Source of the DNA: Trichomonas vaginalis G3
Taxonomy: Eukaryota; Parabasalia; Trichomonadida; Trichomonadidae
Direction of reading: 5' to 3'
Length of the DNA stretch: 64,000 nt
Assembly: GCF_026262505.1 (NCBI RefSeq)
Contig: NW_026529259.1
Span: 186,001 to 250,000 of the forward strand
Shown here one piece after another: positions 34,663-44,074 of this stretch. The position numbers were made by a program, and so were the translations under genes. The number at the start of each line of letters is the position of its first letter. Position 1 is the first letter of the stretch. Below the pieces are notes generated by a model that searched no databases, was not told the origin of the DNA, and saw only the letters and a program-made list of their open reading frames with translations.

Positions 34663-37600
34663 ATGTATCGGAAGTTGTCTAAGTTAGAACACTCGGAAAT
34701 AAAACAACTTCTTACAGAAGCTAATATAGATGTTGCAAAACATTACGCGACAAACAAAAAAGCACTCGCTGACTTCATTAAAGACTACAATGGTGCAATA
34801 AGTTATGATAGAATTCATGAGTTCATAAAGCCGCAACGCGGCGAGGACGAAGTCCATGCAAGAGCATTTCCTTTAAATGACATTGCTATTGACTTATATC
34901 ATAGACGTTCAGTACCTCATGAAGTAAGAAGAGAAATGTTTGACATAACAAATGCGAACGTTGGTCATACTCGTAAAGCTCTTTCGCATGATGTTCGTCA
35001 AGAAATGTTTGACATAACAAATGCAAACGTTGGTGAAACAAGAAGAAGAGACGACACACTGAAACAACAGAGAAGAGAGATGTTTAAAAGTGCTATAGAA
35101 CAAGTTCGCAAAGCTAACGATGTCATTCGTTCCATTGACGACAAACCAAAAGAAGGTGAGAGATGGTTAAAGAAAGATGAAGAGAATAGGAAGAGAAATG
35201 TGAAGTCAGGCAATAGACTCATTGACTTTAACATCGAAGCTTTAGATGAACCAAACAGAGAATATTTACACAAACATTTCGGTAAGGTTTTCATGAGACT
35301 CTTAGAGAAAATTAAAATAAACTCGCAACAAAGATGGATGGTATGTTATAAACTTGGTGGAAAGTATGAATGTTCTACGTTAAACCTCAATAATATTGGA
35401 ACATTACTACATCAGCTCTTGAAGGAGAACTTTATATCAGAGATAGAAGCAAATGCTGCAGGTATTGTTGAAATGCACTATGACTTCTTCTTGACAAACA
35501 TAAAGAATCTTACTGAAATAAAGATGTATGATTTAACAGAATATGAAGGCTTAACGATGTCAGATGTAAAGAAAGGCAAACCAAAAAAGAGACCATATAG
35601 AGATGAAAGCACACTGACAAATGACCAGAAAGCCATTTTGGAAGCTCTTAAGCAAACAGGAAACCCAGCACTTATAGAAAGCTTTTGGAAAGATAATGGT
35701 GAAAAGAAGTTTTATAAGAAGAGAAGCGGTCAGTTATGGAAGTATCTTTGCACATTACCTATAAATCTTGAACGCTACCAAATCTTCAATGAACTGAACA
35801 AAAGAACTGCAATACTTATGACAGAGGACAATTGTTTCGTTTATGCTTGCATTCAGGCTGGAGTAAATGAAGAAACTATTGACCACATGAGAGAAGTCAT
35901 TCGTGTTAGAGACTTTCCTCAAAGTAAAGTACAAGAAATTTCTGACGCAACAGGTATAGCATTTAATGTTACCATTGGTTATTTCAATGACTCAAGACAT
36001 AATGAAATAAAGAGATATATACCAAAAGAATGCGAAACTGTTAGAACTATTGACTTACTTCTTGTTGAAGACCACTACATGCTAAATGAAAGACTTCCAA
36101 TGACAACATACTTCATTCGAAACTATAAAGAAATTCTCAAAGCTTGTGGTGGAATGAACATTGAGAAACAGATGAAGATTTATACAAAGAGAGAAGATAA
36201 ATATGTAGTTCGTTATGATAGAACAACACCGTTATGGGATGTTATGAAAACATTGTGGGAGTGCAAATATTTCGAACCTATTTCTTATGGAGAACTTTTC
36301 ACATATACTACTGACTTATATAAACAGAACCTTGCACCATTTAAAGATTTGACATATGCTCCAAAGTATTGTGTACAACTGAAGAAGAAAGCAGAGTCAA
36401 AAGAAGTAAATAAAGCTAAATGTAAATTCATTCCTGAGCACGTTTTCTTTGCTGACTTTGAGTGTAGTACGGATGGCTTTCATAAAGCTTTTAACATCTG
36501 TTATGACAGTGAAGATGGTTCAGTGAGTGAAAGCATTTGGGGTCAAAACTGTGCAACAGAATTTTTGGAAAGACTCCCTGACAAGAGTTTAATATATTTT
36601 CACAACCTCAGTTATGACATAAACTTCATCTTAAGACACATGACAGAAGTGAAAGGAACTCCCATCATTAAAGGTTCACGAACAATGCAAATAACTGGTT
36701 TATATAAAGGACGGGCAATTATTATAAAAGACTCTTACAGTGTTATAAATAAGAAGCTTAAACTATTTCCTGCTATGTTTAACTTACAAACAGGACCGAA
36801 AGAAGTATTTCCATATAACTACTACAGCAGTGTTTTGTTAGCAAATGACAACAGAACTGGTGTCATTTCTGAAGCATGTAAGTTTATCCGGGATGCAGAT
36901 ACATTTATGAAAAACATAGATTCCATCAAAGGTTGCAGAATAGATGAGAACCACTTCGACTTAGAAAAATATAGCACGTTTTACTGCAAACAAGATGTAA
37001 GAATTTTAAGAGAAGGTTTTGTAAAGTTCCGCAATGACTTATTGAAAGAGTTTGATTTAAACGTTTATGACTACGTTAGTATTTGTTCAATTGCTAACAA
37101 ATTGTTTGAGAACAGAGTATACTTCCCGAATGGAAATCTTTATGACCTCTCAAATAAACCAAGAGAATTTATTTCGAGATGCATTCAAGGTGGAAGATGT
37201 ATGTTGTCAGATAACATGAAACAAAAGAGCAAAAAGAAACTCATTGCTGACTTCGACACTGTTTCATTATATCCTTCAGCTATAGCAAGACTTTATACTT
37301 TAGAAGGTATTCCAAAAGTATTGAAGGAAGAAATGTTAAACACAGAGTATCTCATGAGACATTTATTCGATGATGACCAAAAGGAACCCATTGGTGAAAA
37401 GTTTATGTCTGGCTTCTTTGTTCTCATTAAGATAACAGAGATTGGTATACCCAGACACTTTCATTTAATAGTTTGCGACCCTGAACTAAATCCAGAACTT
37501 AACGTTCCAAGAAGTTCAAACACTTGCTGTCTCATGTATGTTGACCATATAACATTACAAGACCTCATAAAATATCAAGGTGTCAAATGTGAAGTGTTGC

Positions 37601-38511
37601 AAGGATACTATTACGATGGAAACAGAGATATGAGAATAAGAGATGAAGTAAAGAAGTTGTTTGAGTTAAGGTTAAAGTATAAGAAAGAAGAAAACCCCTT
37701 ACAAGAAATTATAAAACTCATTCTGAACAGCATTTATGGCAAAACTATTCTATCTCCTATTGAGTCAAAAATAACCATAGTAGATGACAAAGATGCTATA
37801 AGATATGCTATAAGAAATTACAACCATATAGTGAAGTTCGAAGGTTTGGATGGTTCAGATAAAACTATTTTCAAGCTAACGAAAAGCATTTGCAGACACT
37901 TTAACTTCTGTCCACTTGGTGTTAATATTCTGTCTATGTCAAAACGTATTATGAATGAAGTATTCTGTACTGCAGAGGACATGGGTCTTCAAATATTTTA
38001 CCAGGATACCGACAGTATGCACTTATATAATGAAGACATCCCAAAGCTTGCAGCAGAGTTTAAGAAGAGATACGGTAGAGAACTTATAGGAAAGAACCTT
38101 GGTCAATTTCATAGCGACTTTGCAGAAATAACACCTGGAAAACAAAGTTTAGCTTATAAAAGTATTTTCTGTGGAAAGAAGACCTACATAGACTTACTCA
38201 CGAATGATTTAAATGAAGTTGCATTTCACTGCAGAATGAAAGGCGTGAAGCAAGATGTTATTGCTTTAACCGCTAATGAAATGTTTCCTGAAGCTATACA
38301 ATGCTATTACAATGAAGATAAGAACATTCACATACCTGTTGGAACATATGACAAAGACTCTGAGTTCAGTTTAATGAAACTTTACAAAGCACTTTATGAT
38401 GGTCAAGAGATTGCATTCGACTTATGTAAGTCATGTCAACCTTGCTTTGCTGAAAAGTTCAACTTTTCAATAACGACTAAAACAAGCTTTATTCGTAAGT
38501 TGAAGTTCTGA
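34663..38511 (+). CDS. Protein-primed type B DNA polymerase with N-terminal extension
   Basis: 1282 residues, whole. Exonuclease motifs: FFADFECSTDG near 597, YFHNLSYDINFIL near 645, STFYCKQDVRIL near 773. Polymerase motifs: A ADFDTVSLYPSAI near 863, B LILNSIYGKTIL near 1018, C YQDTDSMHL near 1113. The N-terminal ~550 residues contain EDNCFVYACIQAG near 388 and LLLVEDHYML near 465, a spacing reminiscent of OTU-type cysteine protease folds (inference), and a repeated MFDITNANVG segment near 85-125. Replicates the element from protein-bound ends. Carries an in-frame double-hairpin repeat at 34830. Confidence 0.92.
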   Translation: MYRKLSKLEHSEIKQLLTEANIDVAKHYATNKKALADFIKDYNGAISYDRIHEFIKPQRGEDEVHARAFPLNDIAIDLYHRRSVPHEVRREMFDITNANVGHTRKALSHDVRQEMFDITNANVGETRRRDDTLKQQRREMFKSAIEQVRKANDVIRSIDDKPKEGERWLKKDEENRKRNVKSGNRLIDFNIEALDEPNREYLHKHFGKVFMRLLEKIKINSQQRWMVCYKLGGKYECSTLNLNNIGTLLHQLLKENFISEIEANAAGIVEMHYDFFLTNIKNLTEIKMYDLTEYEGLTMSDVKKGKPKKRPYRDESTLTNDQKAILEALKQTGNPALIESFWKDNGEKKFYKKRSGQLWKYLCTLPINLERYQIFNELNKRTAILMTEDNCFVYACIQAGVNEETIDHMREVIRVRDFPQSKVQEISDATGIAFNVTIGYFNDSRHNEIKRYIPKECETVRTIDLLLVEDHYMLNERLPMTTYFIRNYKEILKACGGMNIEKQMKIYTKREDKYVVRYDRTTPLWDVMKTLWECKYFEPISYGELFTYTTDLYKQNLAPFKDLTYAPKYCVQLKKKAESKEVNKAKCKFIPEHVFFADFECSTDGFHKAFNICYDSEDGSVSESIWGQNCATEFLERLPDKSLIYFHNLSYDINFILRHMTEVKGTPIIKGSRTMQITGLYKGRAIIIKDSYSVINKKLKLFPAMFNLQTGPKEVFPYNYYSSVLLANDNRTGVISEACKFIRDADTFMKNIDSIKGCRIDENHFDLEKYSTFYCKQDVRILREGFVKFRNDLLKEFDLNVYDYVSICSIANKLFENRVYFPNGNLYDLSNKPREFISRCIQGGRCMLSDNMKQKSKKKLIADFDTVSLYPSAIARLYTLEGIPKVLKEEMLNTEYLMRHLFDDDQKEPIGEKFMSGFFVLIKITEIGIPRHFHLIVCDPELNPELNVPRSSNTCCLMYVDHITLQDLIKYQGVKCEVLQGYYYDGNRDMRIRDEVKKLFELRLKYKKEENPLQEIIKLILNSIYGKTILSPIESKITIVDDKDAIRYAIRNYNHIVKFEGLDGSDKTIFKLTKSICRHFNFCPLGVNILSMSKRIMNEVFCTAEDMGLQIFYQDTDSMHLYNEDIPKLAAEFKKRYGRELIGKNLGQFHSDFAEITPGKQSLAYKSIFCGKKTYIDLLTNDLNEVAFHCRMKGVKQDVIALTANEMFPEAIQCYYNEDKNIHIPVGTYDKDSEFSLMKLYKALYDGQEIAFDLCKSCQPCFAEKFNFSITTKTSFIRKLKF
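34830..34855. repeat. Double-hairpin element inside PolB
   Basis: GCCGC-AAC-GCGGC, GA, GGAC-GAA-GTCC. Read in frame as QRGEDEV. Conserved in M5 at 57718-57743. Confidence 0.8.
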
Positions 38512-38557
38512 GGTCATTTATTTTTGTCAGCAATGAGGTCATTTGTGATAAAAATAA

Positions 38558-38582
38558 GCCGCTAGCGGCATGGGCGAAGCCT
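38558..38582. repeat. Double-hairpin element after PolB
   Basis: GCCGC-TA-GCGGC, AT, GGGC-GAA-GCCT, between the PolB stop and the convergent gene's stop. Conserved at 61442-61466. The flanks carry repeated GAGGTCATTT. Confidence 0.8.
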
Positions 38583-38592
38583 ATGTGGTCAT

Positions 38593-39449
38593 TTACAATA
38601 CAGCTATTGTAGAGTTTAACAATTGTGCTTCAATGTATAAACAATCTTTCCCATCTGGAGGTAAGAACACTGGGCACTTATGGTCATGAGTGGAGAACAT
38701 GTCTATCCAAAACTCACGATTGAAGCCAGTAAGCTTGTAATACTTAGGATTTGACAGTGGTGAAGTTCTTGTATGACCAATGAACTCATTTTCAACTCCC
38801 TTACTTAAGTTTGAATATAATATAGCTTGCTTTCTATCCCAAATGCCAGGTGTTACAATCTTTGAAAATTCATTTTTCCTCGGAAGTATTGCATCATAAT
38901 TGAAAACATTCTTGAAGTCTTCATTGGGTTCAGAGATTTGAAACCTTATACGTAATGGATTTTCTTTCTTTTTAGCGACTTCATTGAATGGTGAATATAT
39001 AACAAACTGACAGTCATGAGTTCCATCTTCATTTTCATTAAATTCATAATGAAAGTCTATAAGTTGTGGCTGACTACCTTCTTCTTTCAGTTGTGCAAGA
39101 AACTCACGTAAAGGCTGTAAAGTTTGTACTTCAATATTGAACTTTTTCTCGAACATCTCATTAAATGAAATCATACATTGCAACAATGTTGTATCGTCTT
39201 TAAAGTATTTGTATATGTGAATGTTTTGGGCGCTTAAAGACTGTTCGTCATTTTCTATCTCGACTTGAAGTATAAAGTCAACCTTTCTGAAAGCACGTTT
39301 ATATACATAGATGTTATGCCAATGTACTTCTCTTCATTTATGTTCACAATCCAGTCTGTTGGAAACTTAAACGTTACTCTGTTCCCCTTTATTTTGACGT
39401 CAGGGTTTTCACTACTGAACGCAACAGATAAAGGTATTTGTCTATACAT
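38593..39449 (-). pseudogene. RWL-motif-like protein, M3 second copy, broken
   Basis: Starts MYRQIPLSVAFSSENPDVKI; FKFPTDWIVNINEEKYIGI recalls the YPIRWL/KAIGFR core, and ends with PPDGKDCLYIEAQL, close to LPKDGKDGLIIEMILI of the other M3/M5 copy. So M3, like M2, carries two members of this family. Broken copy, about one break. Confidence 0.65.
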
Positions 39450-39473
39450 TTAGTTTGGATAAAAATAAACCAT

Positions 39474-39746
39474 TTACTCTTTCTTTGCTTCAGCTTCCTT
39501 TGCTTTTTGTTCTTCCTTTGCTTTTGCTTCTTCTCTAGCTTTTTTCGCCAGCAAACGTGGGTTCTTCTGTCTTCCAGCAGCTAATGCAGCTAGTTGTTTT
39601 TCACTAAGTTTTCTCTTTGGTCTCTCTGGCTTTTGTTCTGGTTTTTGTTCCTTCAGTTCGGATAAAATTTGTTCACGAATTTCTTTCTTCAATGCTTCAA
39701 CATCTATGACCCCTTGGGTCTTGTCCGTAGGATTTGACTGAGTCAT
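39474..39746 (-). CDS. Small Lys/Glu/Ala-rich coiled-coil protein
   Basis: 90 residues: MTQSNPTDKTQGVIDVEALK, a helix, then KRKLSEKQLAALAAGRQKNP and a Lys/Glu/Ala helix. Very basic middle, like a DNA-condensing or core protein. Whole here. Confidence 0.55.
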   Translation of the reverse strand: MTQSNPTDKTQGVIDVEALKKEIREQILSELKEQKPEQKPERPKRKLSEKQLAALAAGRQKNPRLLAKKAREEAKAKEEQKAKEAEAKKE

Positions 39747-39791
39747 TTGACTGTAGATAAAAAACTAAATTAAAACTTTAACCGATGTAAA

Positions 39792-40220
39792 ATGAGCTTG
39801 TCAAAATCAGAACGAGAGTCTATTATATTAAATGACGCCAGAGGAATACAACATCCTTTCTATTATGTAAGTCAGAGTAAAGATGGTAAAATATATGTAA
39901 GAAAAAGAAAGGTTCCATTAGCGAATACAGAGAGCGACAACATTAAGGTGCATGGCACCGAGGGCGAAGCCCATATAAAACCTTCTGTACAAACTGAGCC
40001 ACCAAAAGAACAAGAAGAAAAGAAGCCAGATGTACTTTCAATAACGAACCAAGAGCTTATTGCAAAGTTCGTGAATTTCATTGAAAAGCAAACCGAGTCA
40101 AAGAACCCTGACCCACCAGTGAAAGAAGTCGAGACAAAAGAGAATGTACAGTTCATTGAAAATGTCAAGAAACAACTTCCACCACGAATACCAAGAAGAA
40201 GAGTGAGAATAATGAAGTAA
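39792..40220 (+). CDS. Small basic/acidic mosaic protein
   Basis: 142 residues, MSLSKSERESIILNDARGIQ. N-terminal hairpin FYYVSQSKDGKIYVRKRK (shared pattern with 13746 and 42369), a Pro/Glu-rich centre with an in-frame double-hairpin repeat (39947-39972, read as VHGTEGEAH), a helix and a basic end PPRIPRRRVRIMK. Just upstream of the MCP gene; may be a scaffold or core protein. Confidence 0.55.
   Translation: MSLSKSERESIILNDARGIQHPFYYVSQSKDGKIYVRKRKVPLANTESDNIKVHGTEGEAHIKPSVQTEPPKEQEEKKPDVLSITNQELIAKFVNFIEKQTESKNPDPPVKEVETKENVQFIENVKKQLPPRIPRRRVRIMK
39947..39972. repeat. Double-hairpin element inside a gene
   Basis: GGTGC-ATG-GCACC, GA, GGGC-GAA-GCCC. The M5 copy (about 62820-62860) has a clearly different, decayed version at this spot. 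Confidence 0.8.
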
Positions 40221-40247
40221 ATAGATATTTTTATCTGAAGTAAATAC

Positions 40248-41819
40248 ATGCAGAACGAACAGTTAAACGAATTTACTCCAGCAGAGCATATTCATCAGAT
40301 TCGCTCATATTTCGATATCATAGACAATGCAGTTCAAATTGGTGACACTAATAGAAAATATTCTGACGCAAAGATTCCATCACAACCTGGAACTGCTAAA
40401 GATAACACATGGGTAACATTCAATCTCTCACCTCCTGGTGAAAATATGTTGGACCTTTACAATACATTCATTACGTATAAAATGGAAGGTCAATTTATTG
40501 TAGATAAAGAAATTGGTTCAGGTTCCAATAAAACAAACCCACCAGGATTTTGGATTGGTTTCGATGACGCTTTCTATGCAGTTGCTGGATATCAAATCCT
40601 TGCAAATGGTCGTATCGTATATTCTCAAGACAACGCAAGAGAAGAAGCATATATAACTTCAAACTCACAAACTACCGAACAAATAAAGAAAGTCGATGTT
40701 TTTTCAAAGACTCGACATAAAGATGTATGGAGTCATTCGGGAACATGCAGAACAGGACAAATTGTTAGTGGTCCAATTACAGCAGGAAAATCATTTGATT
40801 TTAAGCTTCGTTTAAGAATTCCTGTTAGAAGATTCCTTCCATTAGAAGCTATTCGATTTATTCCAGCTTTTGCAGGAAACATTCAGCTTAAAGTAAAGTT
40901 CAGTAGCGACGCCTTACAATGCACATCTATATCTGTAAATGATATCATTGCTTTCAATCCAACTCTTAAAGTTGCATTTGCTTCAGATTCAAATCCACCG
41001 ACAAATAAATTTGTTCCATGGAATGAACCATTCACTATGATAACGAAGGCAGTAGAAGCTAGTGGAACAGTTACTATTACAACTGTAACCCAGCAACTAT
41101 TTCGAACAAAGATGGATTTTAATGAATGTTTCATTCATCCAAAGTCATTCTCTTTAGACCCTAACATTTATACAGAACTTGTAGAACATTATACAAACGA
41201 GGCTTTATGTTTTCCTGTTAAAGTTATGGATTGGATTCCTATGGATGGTTCATTCTCAAAGAATACAGATAGTTCAAGTGCAACATTTACAGCAGCTTAT
41301 ACGCCTATTAATGTTAAAAGTATTTGGGCACTATTTAGAAAGAAAGACAACTATTATGTTAATTTTGAGAACCCTAAGTTTAAATATCTTCAGCTTTCCA
41401 TGGGAGCTTATGGAAATATGCCTGCAGAACCTGAAAAATCATATGGACCTGTATTTTATGAAATGGTTGCGAACGCTTGCAATACAAACAATGATATGAT
41501 AGGATTTAATGAAGATGTTATGAGGTCATTGGTGGATGATGGTAGTGTGGAACATAAATGGGATAGCTATGACAACACACATTTCTTATGTGGTTTCCAA
41601 CAGAAGGACTTTTGCTTCCAGCAAGGTCAAACATCTACTGCTCCAATAACATACAAATTGTCTGTTAAAGGACCTATTGAACTAGCAACAGAAAATGTAC
41701 CAAAGCCACTTATTGGATTTATGAGGGATTGTTGCTTTGCAATACAAGTAAGACAGTCAGGCATACCAATAATAAGACTTGACGACTATAACTTAGCAGC
41801 GGACGACAGTGAGGAATAA
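40248..41819 (+). CDS. Maverick major capsid protein (lineage 2)
   Basis: 523 residues, whole. Double jelly-roll MCP: FNLSPPGENMLDLYNTFITY, FYAVAGYQILANGRIVYSQD, KLRLRIPVRRFLPLEAIRFI, FAGNIQLKVKF; second half with FRKKDNYYVNFENPKF and ends FMRDCCFAIQVRQSGIPI. Builds the capsid hexons. Diverged from lineage 1 at the window start but same order of blocks. 27 bases after the preceding gene, and 30 before the next. Confidence 0.88.
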   Translation: MQNEQLNEFTPAEHIHQIRSYFDIIDNAVQIGDTNRKYSDAKIPSQPGTAKDNTWVTFNLSPPGENMLDLYNTFITYKMEGQFIVDKEIGSGSNKTNPPGFWIGFDDAFYAVAGYQILANGRIVYSQDNAREEAYITSNSQTTEQIKKVDVFSKTRHKDVWSHSGTCRTGQIVSGPITAGKSFDFKLRLRIPVRRFLPLEAIRFIPAFAGNIQLKVKFSSDALQCTSISVNDIIAFNPTLKVAFASDSNPPTNKFVPWNEPFTMITKAVEASGTVTITTVTQQLFRTKMDFNECFIHPKSFSLDPNIYTELVEHYTNEALCFPVKVMDWIPMDGSFSKNTDSSSATFTAAYTPINVKSIWALFRKKDNYYVNFENPKFKYLQLSMGAYGNMPAEPEKSYGPVFYEMVANACNTNNDMIGFNEDVMRSLVDDGSVEHKWDSYDNTHFLCGFQQKDFCFQQGQTSTAPITYKLSVKGPIELATENVPKPLIGFMRDCCFAIQVRQSGIPIIRLDDYNLAADDSEE

Positions 41820-41849
41820 AGGATGAACGTTTATTTTTAAAGCTTATAA

Positions 41850-42320
41850 ATGAGTTCTTCATCAAGCTCTCGTGAACCTTCACCATCTGTGAAACAAACT
41901 TTACCAAACGATTATGGAGCACCTATTGAATATTTCTTACGAGCTGCACAATGGCAAAGAGCAGTCTCACCAAGGTTAGGTGTTCCACCAGCTCCTGTCA
42001 AAAATAGCATTTGGTCAAGTCCTTATATAAGATATGGTCTCCCACTAGGTTTGCTAGCTACAGCAGGAGCAGTAATGATGTTGAAAAGAAACAAAGCAAA
42101 TGTTATAAATAATACTGAAGTAGCTGAATTTGAACAAACTCCGACACCATCGCCAAAACCAACGTCAAAACCAACGCCTTCACAAACAACACCTTCAATG
42201 ACTCCTGAACCTATGAAAGTACAAACTCCTGTTCAAAAGTCAACTCCAAAACCGACTCCAACATTTAAACCAGAACCTACTCCTCAAATAAATCGTAAAA
42301 CTCCTGCGTTTCCTTACTGA
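41850..42320 (+). CDS. Membrane-anchored Pro/Thr-rich protein
   Basis: 156 residues: Ser-rich start, IWSSPYIRYGLPLGLLATAG with AVMMLKR as one membrane span near residues 60-75, then a Thr/Pro/Lys tail of repeated TPxPKPTxKP. Placed after the MCP gene. Probably a virion membrane or penton-associated protein; no family recognised. Confidence 0.6.
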   Translation: MSSSSSSREPSPSVKQTLPNDYGAPIEYFLRAAQWQRAVSPRLGVPPAPVKNSIWSSPYIRYGLPLGLLATAGAVMMLKRNKANVINNTEVAEFEQTPTPSPKPTSKPTPSQTTPSMTPEPMKVQTPVQKSTPKPTPTFKPEPTPQINRKTPAFPY

Positions 42321-42368
42321 AAAAATAATGTTAGTTTTATTTTATTTGAACATTTTATTTAGAGTAAA

Positions 42369-42605
42369 ATGACGACTAAAGTCACTGAAGCAATGAAACA
42401 AAAATTTTTGGTAGAATACATTAAATCAGGAGCGGTTCCAGAAGGTTTTTACGTTCATACTATGAAGGATGGTAGAGTTCAGTTTAGAAAGATAAAGCAA
42501 CCATTAGATAGAGAAGGTATATTAAGGAAGATTAAACTTCATGAGGACAACATTGCTGAACTTAAGAAGAAGTTAGAAGAGTTGGAGAAAGGAAGAGAGT
42601 TATAA
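42369..42605 (+). CDS. 78-residue protein with hairpin and coiled coil
   Basis: MTTKVTEAMKQKFLVEYIKS, then GFYVHTMKDGRVQFRKIKQP (same xDGxxxxRK hairpin as 39792) and a Lys/Glu coiled coil ending in LEELEKGREL. Its stop codon lies at the inner edge of the right TIR, just as the stop of 21698 lies at the inner edge of the left TIR. Confidence 0.55.
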   Translation: MTTKVTEAMKQKFLVEYIKSGAVPEGFYVHTMKDGRVQFRKIKQPLDREGILRKIKLHEDNIAELKKKLEELEKGREL

Positions 42606-42620
42606 AGTAATGAATTCAAG

Positions 42621-42669
42621 TGGGTGAAAAAAGAGGTGAAAAAAGAGGTGAGATTTCACCACTTCACCT
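42621..42669. repeat. AGGTGA-iteron hairpin (copy j), in the right TIR
   Basis: Three direct GGTGA units (GGGTGAAAAAAGAGGTGAAA, AGAGGTGAGAT) and inverted TCACCACTTCACCT; mirror image of copy e. Confidence 0.8.
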
Positions 42670-42773
42670 AAATTTATTTTTTCACCTCTGACAACGTTTA
42701 TTTTTAAGTTTATTTTATTATTTAGCGAGAACGTTTATTTTTATATAAATGACAGAACAAAAATATAACATTT

Positions 42774-43208
42774 CTACTCAGCAGGAATGAGACCCTTACT
42801 GACTATGTATTCGTTTAATGCTTGATGAAAACAATGGTACATATTATCGTATGGGTATACACAACGTCTGTTTCCATCGTCGTCGTATATGTAGAGCTCA
42901 AATCCAGTCCAACCTTCTTTTGTACAATATGTAGCTTTATTTAAGTATGCATTTATGTAGATAAGGCAATTTTCTTCATCGCTCCAGAAATAATTTTTGT
43001 TCTTTGTTGAAATAGTTTTCGTTCCTCTGCGACCATAAGGAATGTATGCAATGAACTTTGCGTCATAAGGGATTGTAATATATTCAGGGTTTCTTTCATC
43101 GTCAATGGGTCTGTCTTTGTTAAAATGCATGTTTCTCAGTTTTACTTGAGTTTTGAATAGTTCACGGAAACGTTCTGGGAAAGAGTCATAGTAAATGTAG
43201 TCGGACAT
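42774..43208 (-). CDS. TIR-encoded 144-residue protein (right copy)
   Basis: Same protein as 21115-21549 with a handful of differences (for example YITIPYDAK against YITIHYDAK). Both copies look whole. See the left copy for description. Confidence 0.65.
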   Translation of the reverse strand: MSDYIYYDSFPERFRELFKTQVKLRNMHFNKDRPIDDERNPEYITIPYDAKFIAYIPYGRRGTKTISTKNKNYFWSDEENCLIYINAYLNKATYCTKEGWTGFELYIYDDDGNRRCVYPYDNMYHCFHQALNEYIVSKGLIPAE

Positions 43209-43476
43209 GTCTTTGTAATGAAATAAAAAATTTAAAAAAAATAAAAATAAGGTTATTTTTATTTAGTGAGGACGGTAGTGAAGTCGTTAGTGAAGTCGTT
43301 AGTGAAGTCATTAGTGAAATCATTTATGTGTCAGACGGTTTTGTAAATATTTAAGGTTAAGTTGGTTTTATGGTTGTGTTGTAAAATATACGTTACCGGT
43401 TTCGTAAAGTGTCAAAACCGCTAAGTGGTGTACGGAGGCGCGCAGTGCCACAGTACACGACTTAGGGATACTAACT

Positions 43477-43651
43477 CTCACGCTATGACATTGAACTCAT
43501 TTGGAAACAGTCAGGTATAACATTACCTTTTGAAGAAATTTGGGAAGCATATAAGTCTCTCATCTCTCCTCGTTCATACCTTGAGATTCATATCATGACT
43601 AATACCATTAAAGTCAAAAATATTCCATGGGAACGACCAACATTGTTTTAA
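43477..43651 (+). pseudogene. Packaging ATPase, 3' part, in M4
   Basis: Codes for SRYDIELIWKQSGITLPFEE-type sequence, the C-terminal part of the ATPase. Begins at the M3 right terminus. Confidence 0.85.
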
Positions 43652-44049
43652 AGTTTAACCTTCAATTGACTGATGGTAAACAAATTCCATGCATCTCTGT
43701 CGCCATTTCTGTTAATATTTTTGCTGTCATTCATATCATCCACTTCCCCATCCGTTAGCTTTTGAGGATATGCGTTAGAATAGCTGTTCTTAAATGAAGG
43801 CTTTTCACCTTTGAGAGCATAAACTCTATAACTTTCTGCATACTTTATGTTTGAACCTCCTGAGCCATCATTGACATAAATTTTTATAGGCTTCCACCCT
43901 TTGTTCATGTTCCTGCTTCTTCCCTTTGCTCTTTTGTTCAGTAGTTCTACATCTTTATACACAGCTCCTGTCTCAGTGAATTCAACAATATTTTCATTCG
44001 TTAGCTTTACATTCAAACCCTTGTCGAGTATATTGTTCATTTCATACAT
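43648..44049 (-). CDS. Conserved Maverick protein, 133 residues, M4 copy
   Basis: Identical in protein sequence to 24201-24602 and 47672-48073 as far as I can see. Looks whole. Function unknown. Confidence 0.6.
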   Translation of the reverse strand: MYEMNNILDKGLNVKLTNENIVEFTETGAVYKDVELLNKRAKGRSRNMNKGWKPIKIYVNDGSGGSNIKYAESYRVYALKGEKPSFKNSYSNAYPQKLTDGEVDDMNDSKNINRNGDRDAWNLFTISQLKVKL

Positions 44050-44074
44050 ATAAAAGGTTTTTATTCTATATGAA

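Larger units (their letters stand above)
20856..43476. mobile_element. M3: full-length Maverick/Polinton, 22.6 kb
   Basis: Begins AGTTAGTATCCCTAAG and ends with the complement, CTTAGGGATACTAACT, which fits the AG...CT ends known for Polintons. TIRs of about 0.87 kb each carry the same 144-residue gene. Inside: RWL-motif genes, packaging ATPase, minor capsid, fibre, integrase, cassette gene, KilA-N, PolB, MCP and small genes. Complete in layout, with roughly ten breaks in its genes. The 6 bases on each side (CAACAT and CTCACG) differ, so there is no target-site duplication. Young, judging by near identity with M5. Confidence 0.9.
42588..43476 (-). repeat. M3 right terminal inverted repeat
   Basis: Inverted copy of 20856-21720. 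Contains iteron hairpin j (42621-42669), the second copy of the 144-residue gene, and about four 12-bp subterminal repeats GTTAGTGAAGTC (43272-43320). Confidence 0.85.

Noticed and set aside
34900-35300. Minus-strand frames opposite the N-terminal part of PolB
   Set aside because: Shadows caused by the internal MFDITNANVG repeat; no leader motif, identical in both copies only because PolB is.
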